Of a stretch of 16,353 nt of DNA, positions 1-7,911 are shown in pieces. The position numbers and the translations under genes are program-made. Where the stretch lies: positions 1-16,353 of the forward strand of contig JAUHWE010000023.1 in the NCBI GenBank assembly GCA_030424825.1. Direction: 5' to 3'. The notes under the pieces were generated by a model. That model did not search any database, was not told the DNA's origin, and saw only the letters and a program-made list of their open reading frames with translations. How positions within the stretch are numbered: position 1 is the first letter of the stretch; the number at the start of each line of letters is the position of its first letter. The DNA is from Verrucomicrobiia bacterium. GTDB taxonomy: Bacteria; Verrucomicrobiota; Verrucomicrobiia; Opitutales; Opitutaceae.

Positions 1-33
1 CGCCAGCGACTTCACTATCCTAGCTGTTTCCCG

Positions 34-591
34 CTATTCCGAAGAGGCCTCCACGGCTTTCTCTTCCGCCGATTCATTGCCTTCTCCTCCTTCTTCTAAA
101 GAGTCCGACCCATCGTCGTCAGAATCGATCACGTCGTTCGCCGCTTCCTCTTGGGCTTCAAGCGACTCTTCGACCGCTTCTTTTACCGGATCGGGGATGA
201 CCGGATCACCCGCCAATCGAGTCACAATCTCGAGAAGCAATTTTGGCTTTAAGGGCTTTGCGAGCGCCGGGTATTCCTTGCCCTCGACTTTCAATTTCTT
301 TTCCGTGACCTCAGCATCACCCTTGTCGAGCAGCGATGTAAGGAAGAGGGTTGGCAGTTCCGCCCCGAAGCTGGACTTGTTGAGCGACTTCACGACTTCC
401 GACCCGTTCATGTCCGGAACGAGAATGTCAGAAATGAAAAGTGACGGACGTTCCTTGAAGACCAATTCAACCGCAGTTCTCCCTTCATGGGCCTGGAAAA
501 CCTCGTATCCTGCTTTTTCGAGAACCGATGCGATCAGTGCACAAGTCGTCCGGTCATCTTCAAGTACTACGATCTTTCTAATTTCAGGCAT
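34..591 (-). CDS. CheY-like response regulator receiver protein with acidic C-terminal tail
   Basis: This 185-residue protein is a stand-alone receiver (REC) domain. Residues 4-128 show the expected layout: acidic pocket E11-D12-D13, predicted phospho-acceptor D55 in the segment FISDILVPDMNG, switch threonine T85, and conserved lysine K112 followed by proline. After the receiver comes about 55 residues (130-185) of Glu/Asp/Ser/Ala-rich low-complexity sequence with no DNA-binding helix-turn-helix or enzymatic output domain. It therefore probably acts by protein-protein contact after phosphorylation by a histidine kinase, which is not in the window. It lies 156 bp downstream of the McsA-like gene on the same strand, so it may be separately transcribed. 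No Shine-Dalgarno is visible before the ATG. The receiver assignment is firm; the partner and target are unknown. Confidence 0.9.
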   Translation of the reverse strand: MPEIRKIVVLEDDRTTCALIASVLEKAGYEVFQAHEGRTAVELVFKERPSLFISDILVPDMNGSEVVKSLNKSSFGAELPTLFLTSLLDKGDAEVTEKKLKVEGKEYPALAKPLKPKLLLEIVTRLAGDPVIPDPVKEAVEESLEAQEEAANDVIDSDDDGSDSLEEGGEGNESAEEKAVEASSE

Positions 592-747
592 AACGTCGAG
601 TTGGGTTAATATTCTCTACACGTGGATTCCAACTACTTCATTGGTTTCCCAAAGATAAACTTCAGCTTCGGTCGCAATATTTACACAACATTCAATCGGA
701 ACCCATCGAGTAGAAAGGAACGTCCGCAAATCGAGTAATCTCGCTAA

Positions 748-1254
748 TTAGGAAACACGGGCCTCGAGTTCCCATATCTTGTCCCGTAATTCAGCCGCTT
801 TTTCATATTCTTCTCGCGCCACTCGCTCCTCAAGTTCCGTTTTCAGAGCCGCGATCTCCGCTTCGCTCACTGGCTCTTCAAACTTTGCCGGTCGCTTGCC
901 TTTGTGACTCACACCGCGGTGGGCCTTCTTCAGAACCGATTCAAGCGTCGAAGAGAATACCTCGTAACAACTGGGGCAGCCAAGGCGGCCAGACTCTTTA
1001 AACGCGTCTTGAGTAAATCCGCATTCCGGGCAAGAGGGCCCCTTTTCGATGGATTTGATGCCATTCGTACTCAGGCTGATCGCAGGGTTTGCTTCGCACA
1101 CAATATTGACCGCTCCGATACTCGTGACTTTCTGGGTCAACGGGCAGTCGCTACACAGGTGAAGCTTATTAATATCGCCTCCAACAATCTGTGTAAGATG
1201 CACAGTCTTGGCTTTTGCGCATTCCGCGCAACCGATAGGGAGCTTGTCAGACAT
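748..1254 (-). CDS. McsA-like protein: zinc-binding CxxC motifs plus C-terminal UVR domain
   Basis: The 168-residue protein has four CxxC pairs (C9/C12, C34/C37, C75/C78, C93/C96), as in the treble-clef-type zinc region of McsA. It ends in a UVR (UvrB/UvrC) motif at about residues 132-166, where alternating Glu/Lys/Leu and the segment EEYEKAAELRDKI are typical. In Firmicutes McsA activates the protein-arginine kinase McsB and takes part in stress-dependent Clp proteolysis and metal tolerance. In other phyla the same architecture is annotated only as 'UvrB/UvrC motif-containing protein'. No mcsB or ctsR lies beside it here; the next gene downstream is a receiver protein. The architecture is seen directly. 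The McsB link is family knowledge and may not apply. It is transcribed divergently from the OsmC-family gene, with a 9-bp inverted repeat in the shared upstream region. Confidence 0.82.
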   Translation of the reverse strand: MSDKLPIGCAECAKAKTVHLTQIVGGDINKLHLCSDCPLTQKVTSIGAVNIVCEANPAISLSTNGIKSIEKGPSCPECGFTQDAFKESGRLGCPSCYEVFSSTLESVLKKAHRGVSHKGKRPAKFEEPVSEAEIAALKTELEERVAREEYEKAAELRDKIWELEARVS

Positions 1255-1301
1255 GTTGAGATAGAATCAGCCGTTTTTTCTCTATTCGACCAATTCGAGG
1301 G

Positions 1302-1350
1302 AAAACGGAGCAGAAACTCGAATTTCGATTGCCTTGCAAAACTCCGTTTT
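1302..1350. repeat. Inverted repeat AAAACGGAG / CTCCGTTTT in the divergent promoter region
   Basis: A perfect 9-bp inverted repeat has arms at 1302-1310 and 1342-1350, separated by 31 bp. It sits in the 115-bp gap between the McsA-like gene (minus) and the OsmC-family gene (plus). Between the arms is an odd palindrome, TCGAA-T-TTCGA, at 1318-1328. To its left, ATTCGA is repeated directly at 1284-1289 and 1293-1298, and another CCGTTTT occurs at 1271-1277. The arms can be read off the sequence. That they form an operator for a redox or stress regulator is only a suggestion from their position. Confidence 0.5.
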
Positions 1351-1369
1351 AGTCCGCAATTCTCTATTC

Positions 1370-1819
1370 ATGTCGGAACACAAGGCCAATCTAGTATGGA
1401 CCCGAAATGGAGCAGATTTCGGTTACAAGAACTACTCCCGAAACCACACCTGGACCTTCGAGAACGGAGCGAAACTGGAGGCCTCTGCAGCGACCCAGTA
1501 CCTAGGCGACCCCGAATGCGTTGATCCCGAGCAGGCGTTCGTAGCATCGCTTTCCAGCTGCCACCTGCTCACCTTTCTGGCACTCGCTTCATTCCAAAAA
1601 CTGACCGTTGAGAGCTACGAAGACAACGCGATAGGCCATCTAGGCAAGAACGCCGACGGAAAAATGGTCATCAGCCGCGTAGACCTATACCCGATAATTC
1701 AGTTTGCCGATGGGATAACCCCTACGCGCGAACAGCTCGAGACGCTCCATCACAATGCCCATGAAGAGTGTTTTCTCGCGAACTCGGTCAAGTGCGAGAT
1801 TGTAACCCACATCGACTGA
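1370..1819 (+). CDS. OsmC/Ohr family protein
   Basis: From the ATG at 1370 the product is 149 residues, the usual size for the OsmC/Ohr family of thiol-dependent peroxide-reducing proteins. It has the family's N-terminal beta region (AxLVWTRNG), then the central helix around the first catalytic cysteine in VASLSSCHLLTFLALA. The second cysteine is near the C-terminus in HNAHEECFLANSV. Proteins of this kind reduce organic hydroperoxides or related substrates in the cytoplasm. The subgroup seems nearer the 'OsmC family peroxiredoxin / YhfA-like' type than classical Ohr, but that is a judgement by eye. An in-frame ATG 36 bp upstream would add 12 residues that look unlike the family, so 1370 is preferred. 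No Shine-Dalgarno is visible. It converges on purB with only 37 bp between the stops. Confidence 0.87.
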   Translation: MSEHKANLVWTRNGADFGYKNYSRNHTWTFENGAKLEASAATQYLGDPECVDPEQAFVASLSSCHLLTFLALASFQKLTVESYEDNAIGHLGKNADGKMVISRVDLYPIIQFADGITPTREQLETLHHNAHEECFLANSVKCEIVTHID

Positions 1820-1856
1820 CCCAAGGCGGCCAAATCCGATCAGGTTCTAACGTGTC

Positions 1857-3293
1857 CTAGAGCATTTTGCCCGGCGTTACCGTAACCGATTCTGGATATC
1901 GCTTTACCCATTTTGCGGCCTCACGCTTGAATTGGTCCACCTGTTTCGGAGCGGCCCCTACGAATCGCTTCGACTGGGCGACCAGCTTTTCCAATTGCAT
2001 CAGTGAGAGCGGGATCCGCTCATCGGCAGCGAGTCGACCGAGAAGATTGGCATCGCCAGGCCGTCCCTCGCGAATCTCTTTACTCGCCGCAAGGGCGTTC
2101 TCCTTGATCGCCAAATGAGCCCCTTCCCGGCCAGCGCCCGCTTTCACGGATTCCATCAGAATCGTTGTTGTCGCTAGAAACGGCAGTTGTACCGCGTTCT
2201 CCGACTCAATCGCTTGCTCAAAAACCTGCATTTGGCCCAGAACCGTCAGGAAGGCTTCCAAGAGTCCGTCAATAGCGAAAAACGCATCGGGAAGCATGAC
2301 TCGACGGACGACCGAGCAAGAAACATCCCCCTCGTTCCATTGACCTCCCGTCAGGCCCGAAGCCATCGCCGCATAGCCCTTCAAAATTGTCCCAAATCCA
2401 TGGATACGCTCGCTCGTTCTGCAATTGACCTTGTGTGGCATCACAGATGAACCTACCTGCCCTTTCGAAAATCCTTCGCTCATCAACCCTTGCCCAGCCA
2501 TGAGCCGGACCGTAGTGGTCATATTAACCGCGGAGGAAGCGAGTTGTTCCAATGCCGTTACGGTATCTAGATCAACACTACGCGGATAGACTTGTCCCAC
2601 GTTTGACAGAACCTCCCCAAAACCGAGGTGCTTGACGATTTTCTTTTCAAGGGCAGCAACTTTGCTCGCATCCCCATCAAAAAGTGTCTGCTGATCCAGC
2701 TGCGTTCCCACCGCGCCCTTGAGTCCGCGTGCGGGGTAGCGCTCCGTAAGGTCGTGAAGCCGATCGATACCAACTAGCAGTTCTTGACCCGCCATCGCCA
2801 ATCGCTTTCCCAAAGTGCTTGCTTGAGCAGGCACATTGTGAGTGCGAGCGGTGATCATCAGGTTTCTGTATTGGGCTGCTCTCTCAGCCAACCGATTCAA
2901 ACAGGCAATCGCTTTGATACGTGTCAGCCTAAGGGAGCGAATCACCTGTAGCTGCTCGACATTCTCTGTGAGGTCGCGACTCGTCATTCCGAGATGGGCA
3001 AACTCGTAGCCCGCCAACGATGAAAACTCTTCTATTCGGGCTTTCACATCATGCAGCACTTTTCGCTCCCGCTTGTCGATTGAAGCCAGGTTGACCTTGT
3101 TCTTTACCGATTCGTAAGCCTTGATGGCCTTCAGCGGAATCTTGAGCCCCAATTCCCGCTGGGCCTTCAAGACGGCAATCCAATAGTCGCGCTCGATCAC
3201 GACGCGGCCCTCTGCGGACCATATTTCTTTCATCGCAGCGGAGGCATAGCGATCCGCGAGCACATTTCTGATAACTGGATTTGTTTGTGGCAT
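1857..3293 (-). CDS. purB: Adenylosuccinate lyase
   Basis: This 478-residue enzyme of the fumarase/aspartase superfamily catalyses two steps of purine synthesis. It cleaves SAICAR to AICAR and adenylosuccinate to AMP, releasing fumarate each time. The diagnostic superfamily signature GSSVMPHKVN is at residues 281-290 and is followed by CRTSERI, typical of PurB. Other conserved blocks are TSRDLTEN (104-111) and ARTHNVPAQ (149-157), with the catalytic His at 152. The length matches the longer PurB form (about 480 residues, as in eukaryotes and some bacteria) rather than the shorter 430-455 form. A weak AGGG lies about 12 bases before the ATG. It is transcribed divergently from the sulfotransferase-like gene and appears monocistronic. 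The assignment is firm. Confidence 0.95.
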   Translation of the reverse strand: MPQTNPVIRNVLADRYASAAMKEIWSAEGRVVIERDYWIAVLKAQRELGLKIPLKAIKAYESVKNKVNLASIDKRERKVLHDVKARIEEFSSLAGYEFAHLGMTSRDLTENVEQLQVIRSLRLTRIKAIACLNRLAERAAQYRNLMITARTHNVPAQASTLGKRLAMAGQELLVGIDRLHDLTERYPARGLKGAVGTQLDQQTLFDGDASKVAALEKKIVKHLGFGEVLSNVGQVYPRSVDLDTVTALEQLASSAVNMTTTVRLMAGQGLMSEGFSKGQVGSSVMPHKVNCRTSERIHGFGTILKGYAAMASGLTGGQWNEGDVSCSVVRRVMLPDAFFAIDGLLEAFLTVLGQMQVFEQAIESENAVQLPFLATTTILMESVKAGAGREGAHLAIKENALAASKEIREGRPGDANLLGRLAADERIPLSLMQLEKLVAQSKRFVGAAPKQVDQFKREAAKWVKRYPESVTVTPGKML

Positions 3294-3384
3294 GAGAAAC
3301 GATCACCCTGAGTCGCGCGTCGAGAATTTAAAGCATTTTCTTGTTGTGGAGAAGCCCTCGGCTTCCTTGCATGCGAGCATTGTA

Positions 3385-4110
3385 ATGCCGTCTTCGACAA
3401 AAGAGCCACAAGAAAGAACGATTGCCCTAGAGCTGAGCGTCATGCGCTCGGGCTCGACGCTTCTCAAGGCCCTGATGGCGGCCGCACCCGACATTTCAAG
3501 TCTGCCCGAGACCAACTTCCAGAAATTCCAATCGGAAAAAGCCGCTTCCGAGATCGCATCGCTTTGCGACGAGAGAATTGTCGTCCTCAAGCGTCCGGCC
3601 TGGTTCAATGAAACAAAGCGATACCCGACGCTCCCCAACGTACCTGACGTGAAGCACGTGATTCTTGCCCGCGATGTCCATACGACAACCGCATCGCTTC
3701 GTAAAATGGTCTTCCGGAAAGCAGAGCCGTTGGCGCCCAAGTCCATCGACAATTGGCTCGCCAACAAATACTGGGCACCGGTACACGCCAATTTGCTTGA
3801 TCGATTTCCCGACGACGGGATCTCAAATTTTTGGATACGCTATGAAGACCTCGTTCAAGAGCCAATCGAATGGACAGGTAAACTGTTTCGGTTTTTGGGA
3901 TCCGACAGGACCGAGGGTGTGGATTCGTATCCTCCACCACAAGGATACGATTGGAAGTGGGGCAGCGACGACGGAGGCGATAAGATCAAGAGCCTCACGG
4001 TTCAGGCTCCTAAAGTCCCCCAAAGTTCGATGGATATTCTGGAACGCGTACACGCATTACCGGAAGTTGCTTCCGTTCGATCCCGATTGGGCTACACAAC
4101 CGGACTATAG
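3385..4110 (+). CDS. Sulfotransferase family protein
   Basis: From the ATG at 3385 the product is 241 residues and fits the PAPS-dependent sulfotransferase fold. The 5'-phosphosulfate loop is SVMRSGSTLL (residues 18-27). The 3'-phosphate-binding segment is probably VILARDVHTTTASLRKM (92-108), in place of the common 'RdPrd...S'. The motif RYEDLVQEP (152-160) is typical of bacterial sulfotransferase-3-like proteins and is followed by a FRFLG stretch. Members transfer sulfate from PAPS to sugars, lipids or proteins; the acceptor cannot be read here. An in-frame start at 3292 would overlap the purB start codon and add 31 non-conserved residues, so the later ATG is preferred. It converges on the GT4 glycosyltransferase, with 39 bp between the stops. 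A shared role in a sulfated glycoconjugate is possible but unproven. Confidence 0.78.
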   Translation: MPSSTKEPQERTIALELSVMRSGSTLLKALMAAAPDISSLPETNFQKFQSEKAASEIASLCDERIVVLKRPAWFNETKRYPTLPNVPDVKHVILARDVHTTTASLRKMVFRKAEPLAPKSIDNWLANKYWAPVHANLLDRFPDDGISNFWIRYEDLVQEPIEWTGKLFRFLGSDRTEGVDSYPPPQGYDWKWGSDDGGDKIKSLTVQAPKVPQSSMDILERVHALPEVASVRSRLGYTTGL

Positions 4111-4149
4111 CTTCGCTGGACTCGCGCTTGCGGATCAACTGGGCGGCTC

Positions 4150-5337
4150 TTATTTCCCTGAACCAATGGCGTCCCGATACAGCTGTTCGAGCTGATCCCC
4201 GATTTTGTCCATGCTGTGACTGCTGGCGTTTGCTAATGCCGCCTGGCTCATTTCATTTTTCAAGCGTTCGTCCTGCATGAGCCGTATCATCGCGTTTGCC
4301 ATATCTTCTTCATCGTCCGGCTCGAAAATTAATCCGTCGTTTCCGTCTTGTACCAGCTCAGGAATTCCTTTCGCCCGCGGCCCAACCATAGGCAAGCCGA
4401 AGGCCATGGCTTCGAGCAGGCTTACCGGCTGGTTTTCCGTCTTGCTAGCGGTCACAAAAACGTCCCCCAGCAGGGGGTAATTTTCCTTCATCAAAATATC
4501 CCGCTCGATGCGCCCCGTGCGCACCACTGCGTCCTCGATTCCGAATTCCGCAAGCTTCTCGTCGATTTCCGTATCGGAAGGTCCCGCTCCCACTATCACG
4601 AGTTTGACATCGGGATTGACACGGGTCACCCGATAAAAAGCCCCGAGCAATACTCCTAGGGATTTCTCAGGTGAGATCCTCCCCACATAAACGAAGGCGA
4701 ATCCGTCGATCCCCATAGAGCGTCGGAACGCGGCGATCTCTTCTTTTGGCCGGAATTCGATCGGGTCGATCCCATTGGAGAGCAATGTCACCGGAGTCTT
4801 CAATCCTCTCTGAACGAGGTTGTCCCGAACCGATTTCGACGGGCTGACAACATGCTTGCAGCGGTTGTAGAACGTTACCGAATACTTCCACATCGCTTTG
4901 CGCGTAATCGAAAAATTCGGAAGATGGAACTGCTTCAAATACTCAGGCTCAGCGAAAAAAGTATGGAAGGTCCCAATCACGGGCACTTTTTTCCAACGGC
5001 CCAAAAGCATCCCTTCGAGTCCACAACCAAACTCGGTATGGACGTGAATCAGGTCCGGTGAGGCAATCCTCAGACGACGATAAGTGAACAGGAATAGCGG
5101 GACCGAAAAACGCAGCTTCGGTATGTTGGGAATCGGGACGGAAAACGGCAGCCCGAACGACTTAATTCGCGGATCCAGCCCGGGAATCCCATCCCTCTGG
5201 TCTTCCCGAATGGCTTTCGGGTGAAAGATGCTCACCTCATGTCCACGCGCTGCAAGCTCATTCGCCTGATTCATGACCGCAGAGCTGACCCCAGAAATGT
5301 AGGGCAAGAAGCTATCAGTGAATAGGCAAATTCGCAT
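4150..5337 (-). CDS. GT4-family glycosyltransferase (GT-B fold)
   Basis: The 395-residue protein is a retaining GT4 glycosyltransferase. The N-terminal Rossmann domain opens with LFTDSFLPYISGVSSAV (5-21), typical of diacylglycerol glucosyl- or mannosyltransferase-like members and of SQDG synthase-like proteins. HVHTEFG is at 98-104. The C-terminal domain has VGRISPEKS (218-226), with the sugar-phosphate-binding Arg/Lys pair, then the EX7E signature as ENQPVSLLEAM (E301, E309). AKGIPELVQDGNDGLIFEP (322-340) follows. The sugar donor and acceptor cannot be fixed from the sequence. A membrane lipid or surface glycan role is plausible given the hydrophobic, basic N-domain. It lies 95 bp downstream of holA. 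The bases before the ATG are pyrimidine-rich (CCCTCCT), so there is no Shine-Dalgarno. Confidence 0.87.
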   Translation of the reverse strand: MRICLFTDSFLPYISGVSSAVMNQANELAARGHEVSIFHPKAIREDQRDGIPGLDPRIKSFGLPFSVPIPNIPKLRFSVPLFLFTYRRLRIASPDLIHVHTEFGCGLEGMLLGRWKKVPVIGTFHTFFAEPEYLKQFHLPNFSITRKAMWKYSVTFYNRCKHVVSPSKSVRDNLVQRGLKTPVTLLSNGIDPIEFRPKEEIAAFRRSMGIDGFAFVYVGRISPEKSLGVLLGAFYRVTRVNPDVKLVIVGAGPSDTEIDEKLAEFGIEDAVVRTGRIERDILMKENYPLLGDVFVTASKTENQPVSLLEAMAFGLPMVGPRAKGIPELVQDGNDGLIFEPDDEEDMANAMIRLMQDERLKNEMSQAALANASSHSMDKIGDQLEQLYRDAIGSGK

Positions 5338-5432
5338 AGGAGGGAAAGAAAAACGGCCTCTATTTCAATGGCGCAACGTTATTCCAAGCAGATAGAAATC
5401 TGAATCTGATTACTTCACCCACGCGGCCGAAG

Positions 5433-6539
5433 TCATGCGAGGCAACGAATCGTCATGTTACGCAGCGCTTCTTCCTGCTCGTTCGGTCGCTCGATGATCT
5501 CCTCGAACGCTTTGATAAACTCGCTCTGATGGTCAATCAACCGCTTCAATGTCGGCAGTTTCCGCTCGCCCGCCAACTTGCCCATGTACCACAAGTTCTG
5601 AGTGAAAACGTTGAAATTGCTCTTTTCTGATAGCCCGCCGAACCGGCCGCTGTACTTCGCAGCCGCCTGTTCAAATCCTGGTTTCGAAATTCCCCGGCCA
5701 CCAATCTGGATCTCGCCTCCGTCGACGAGCGCTTTCAACTGAATTAGAAGCCGATTTCGATTCTGCAGAGACGCGATTACGGGACGGGCATCATGACCCG
5801 CAAAAAAATGCCGACGCAACGCTTCCAATGTCCATTTCAGGTTACGCGAGAAAAAGGCCTCGGTCGTTTCGAAAAAATCCCCCTCGCCAAAATTCGGCAC
5901 CAGCTCTTCGATTAGTTTGGGTGTGATCTCGCTTCCTTCCTCTCCTAGATAGGTAGCCAACTTGCGAGCCTCTTCCAAGAGAAGACGGGCGTTCGCATTG
6001 ACCTTGTTGAGGAGGATTTCCTGTGTGCTCCGCTTCATCGAAACGCCCAGAGTGGCACATTCCTCCTCCAGAATCGCCAAGAGTGATTCGGCTCCTTTCC
6101 CTTTTGAATCAACCCCTCCGGAAGCCACATGCTCGCCTCCCTTCTCAATCCATTTAGCAAACCGCTTTCTCCGATCCACGGGAGAAGCCGAAATCAAAAC
6201 GCCCACTTCGTCCGGCGTGATAACCTCCAGTATCTCCCTTAAATCGTCGCATGCCTTCTGGGTCCCTTCCGCCCGGCCCAGCATATTATCCGCGAGAAAC
6301 GAACAGCCTTTGAGCCAAACCACTCGCCTTCCGCCAAACAGGCCCAGCGTCTGTGTCGCTTCCCGGAATCGGTTCACGATCTGTTCAACATCCTCGACCT
6401 TCCCCGCGTGTCCGCTGATGATTTCTTTGGAAAAATCGTCGTCTACGGCTGCGCTCATCTCTTCCCATGCCTTCGACGCGGCCCGATGCGCCAAGTAGTC
6501 GTCGGGGCCAGAAACAAATATAAACTTCGGTTCGGACAT
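5433..6539 (-). CDS. holA: DNA polymerase III subunit delta
   Basis: The 368-residue protein matches the delta subunit of the clamp loader, which opens the beta sliding clamp at the replication fork. It starts with the usual nucleotide-domain strand (FIFVSGPDDYLAHRA, residues 6-20). It continues with QTLGLFGGRRVVWLKG, the segment that in delta subunits follows the clamp-contacting region, and then VGVLISASPVDRRKRFAKW. The C-terminal half is helical and includes FFETTEAFFSRNLKWTLEAL, NRNRLLIQLKALV and a final AFEEIIE region. No Walker motif is expected or seen in delta. It is divergent from moeA, with about 100 bp between the likely starts. The family sequence is poorly conserved, but size, opening and domain order agree. 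Confidence 0.88.
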   Translation of the reverse strand: MSEPKFIFVSGPDDYLAHRAASKAWEEMSAAVDDDFSKEIISGHAGKVEDVEQIVNRFREATQTLGLFGGRRVVWLKGCSFLADNMLGRAEGTQKACDDLREILEVITPDEVGVLISASPVDRRKRFAKWIEKGGEHVASGGVDSKGKGAESLLAILEEECATLGVSMKRSTQEILLNKVNANARLLLEEARKLATYLGEEGSEITPKLIEELVPNFGEGDFFETTEAFFSRNLKWTLEALRRHFFAGHDARPVIASLQNRNRLLIQLKALVDGGEIQIGGRGISKPGFEQAAAKYSGRFGGLSEKSNFNVFTQNLWYMGKLAGERKLPTLKRLIDHQSEFIKAFEEIIERPNEQEEALRNMTIRCLA

Positions 6540-6591
6540 TTTCTTCAGAGAATGCCACCTCCCCTAGGATTGAAAAGGCTTTTCCACCCAA

Positions 6592-6620
6592 TTGCATCGT
6601 GGCCTTGCCTATTTCACAAT
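6592..6620 (+). promoter_or_regulatory. Possible sigma-70-like promoter for moeA-moaC
   Basis: TTGCAT (6592-6597) and CACAAT (6615-6620) are spaced by exactly 17 bp in the holA/moeA divergent gap, and transcription from here would start just ahead of the GTG at 6640. The -35 match is only three of six bases. If real, it argues against translation from the TTG at 6592, which would lie in the -35 box. Confidence 0.2.
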
Positions 6621-6639
6621 CATCCCCAATCAAAAACAC

Positions 6640-7854
6640 GTGATTTCAGTCGAAGAAGCCCAACACAAAATATCCGAACGACTTGCTCCTCTCCCGTCCG
6701 AACTCGTTGATATCGAGAGCGCCAGGGGTCGCGTATTGGCAGAGCCGTTACATTCGGATCGCGATCTCCCTCCGTTCAATCGTTCCACGTTTGACGGAAT
6801 CGCCCTTTCCTACCAGTCGATCGCCCAAGGTACGCGAAAGTTTCCCATAACCGGAACAGCCTACGCCGGATCACCCAAAGTAGTGTTAACCGACCTCGAT
6901 TCCTGCGTTGAGATCATGACGGGAGCCCCCGTGCCGGACAAGGCCAACTGCGTCGTCAAAGTCGAGGACCTGGAAATCAAAGACGGCTTTGCCACCCTCA
7001 ATGACGGTGTCGAACTCTCAGAGGGTTTCGGCATCCATTCTCAGGGCTCCGATTGCCCCGCCGGAAAGACCCTTTTGCAACCGGGGTGCCTCCTTACGGC
7101 CAAAGAGCTCTCAATCGCCGCCTCCATCGGCAAGCCTCAACTGCTCGTTTCCAGGACGCCACGTATCGCGATTGTCACTACCGGAGATGAACTCGTGGAA
7201 ATATCCGCCTTACCACTGCCGCACCAAATTCGCCGGTCGAACGACCTCGCGCTACAAGTGTCCCTTCAAAGTGCCGGCTATCGGAACATCACACGTCATC
7301 ACATCCTCGACGACCTCGCCGCAACGAAAGCCACCGTTCAGTCAATTCTCCAAGATACAGACGTTTTGATACTCGCTGGTGGCGTGTCCAAAGGAAAGCG
7401 GGACTTCCTTCCCGAGGCTCTCGAAAACGCCGGTGTGACCAAAGCCTTTCAATGGGTCAGTCAGCGTCCTGGAAAACCGCTCTGGTTTGGCGATTTCGAG
7501 GGCGAGGGGAAACCGACCTACGTTTTCGCGCTTCCCGGCAATCCCGTTTCCTGCTTCACCTGCTTACACCGTTACGTGCTTCCTGCACTAGCCGAAGTTT
7601 CCGGCCAAACACCCGGACCATCCCAGTTTGCCAGATTGAAATGCGAATTCAGATTCGACCCACCCCTCACACTATTTCTTCCGGTGATGCTGAGCGGTGA
7701 TGAGTCCGGCCGATTGTGGGCGGACCCGCTCCCCTTCAACACTTCAGGCGACTATATCTCGGTCGCCCGAACCCAAGGCTTTATTGAGCTTTCTCGGTCG
7801 GAATCTATTTTCCCAAAAGGGACTTCTCATCGCTTTTACCCGTGGAGTGTCTAG
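6640..7854 (+). CDS. moeA: Molybdopterin molybdenumtransferase
   Basis: The product (404 residues from the GTG at 6640) inserts molybdate into adenylylated molybdopterin, the last common step of molybdenum cofactor synthesis. Conserved blocks in order are LPPFNRSTFDGIAL (43-56, with the active-site Asp of the usual S-x-x-DG motif), EIMTGAPVP (91-99), GSDCPAG (136-142) and IVTTGDELVE (178-187). The MoCF-binding motif LAGGVSKGKRDF (245-256) and FALPGNPVSCF (296-306) follow. A longer reading frame begins at a TTG at 6592. The GTG is preferred because it gives ISVEEAQ at the N-terminus, as in most MoeA proteins. 'GNPVS' and 'GGVSKG' are intact, so the enzyme should be active. It is followed by moaC after 57 bp in the same direction, probably an operon. 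No molybdoenzyme is in the window. Confidence 0.93.
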   Translation: MISVEEAQHKISERLAPLPSELVDIESARGRVLAEPLHSDRDLPPFNRSTFDGIALSYQSIAQGTRKFPITGTAYAGSPKVVLTDLDSCVEIMTGAPVPDKANCVVKVEDLEIKDGFATLNDGVELSEGFGIHSQGSDCPAGKTLLQPGCLLTAKELSIAASIGKPQLLVSRTPRIAIVTTGDELVEISALPLPHQIRRSNDLALQVSLQSAGYRNITRHHILDDLAATKATVQSILQDTDVLILAGGVSKGKRDFLPEALENAGVTKAFQWVSQRPGKPLWFGDFEGEGKPTYVFALPGNPVSCFTCLHRYVLPALAEVSGQTPGPSQFARLKCEFRFDPPLTLFLPVMLSGDESGRLWADPLPFNTSGDYISVARTQGFIELSRSESIFPKGTSHRFYPWSV

Positions 7855-7911
7855 AATGGGAGCACCTTCCAGGTCTCGACAAACGTGGACCACCTTCTAT
7901 ACACAGCTCAA

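Noticed and set aside
77..658. Long plus-strand frame opposite the receiver gene
   Set aside because: It is Ser-rich shadow coding produced by the acidic and codon-biased minus-strand gene; no family motif is seen.
904..1524. Plus-strand frame of 206 codons opposite the McsA-like gene
   Set aside because: It overlaps two genes with clear motifs (McsA-like, OsmC) in other frames and has no recognisable domain itself.
1820..1856. Bidirectional terminator between the OsmC and purB stops
   Set aside because: The 37 bp hold no convincing stem with a T-run on either strand.
3292..3384. N-terminal extension of the sulfotransferase-like gene to 3292
   Set aside because: The extra 31 residues overlap the purB start and show no family similarity; the ATG at 3385 places the P-loop at the normal distance from the N-terminus.
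6592..6639. TTG start for moeA at 6592
   Set aside because: The 16 added residues are not MoeA-like; the GTG at 6640 gives the usual 'ISVEEA' opening.
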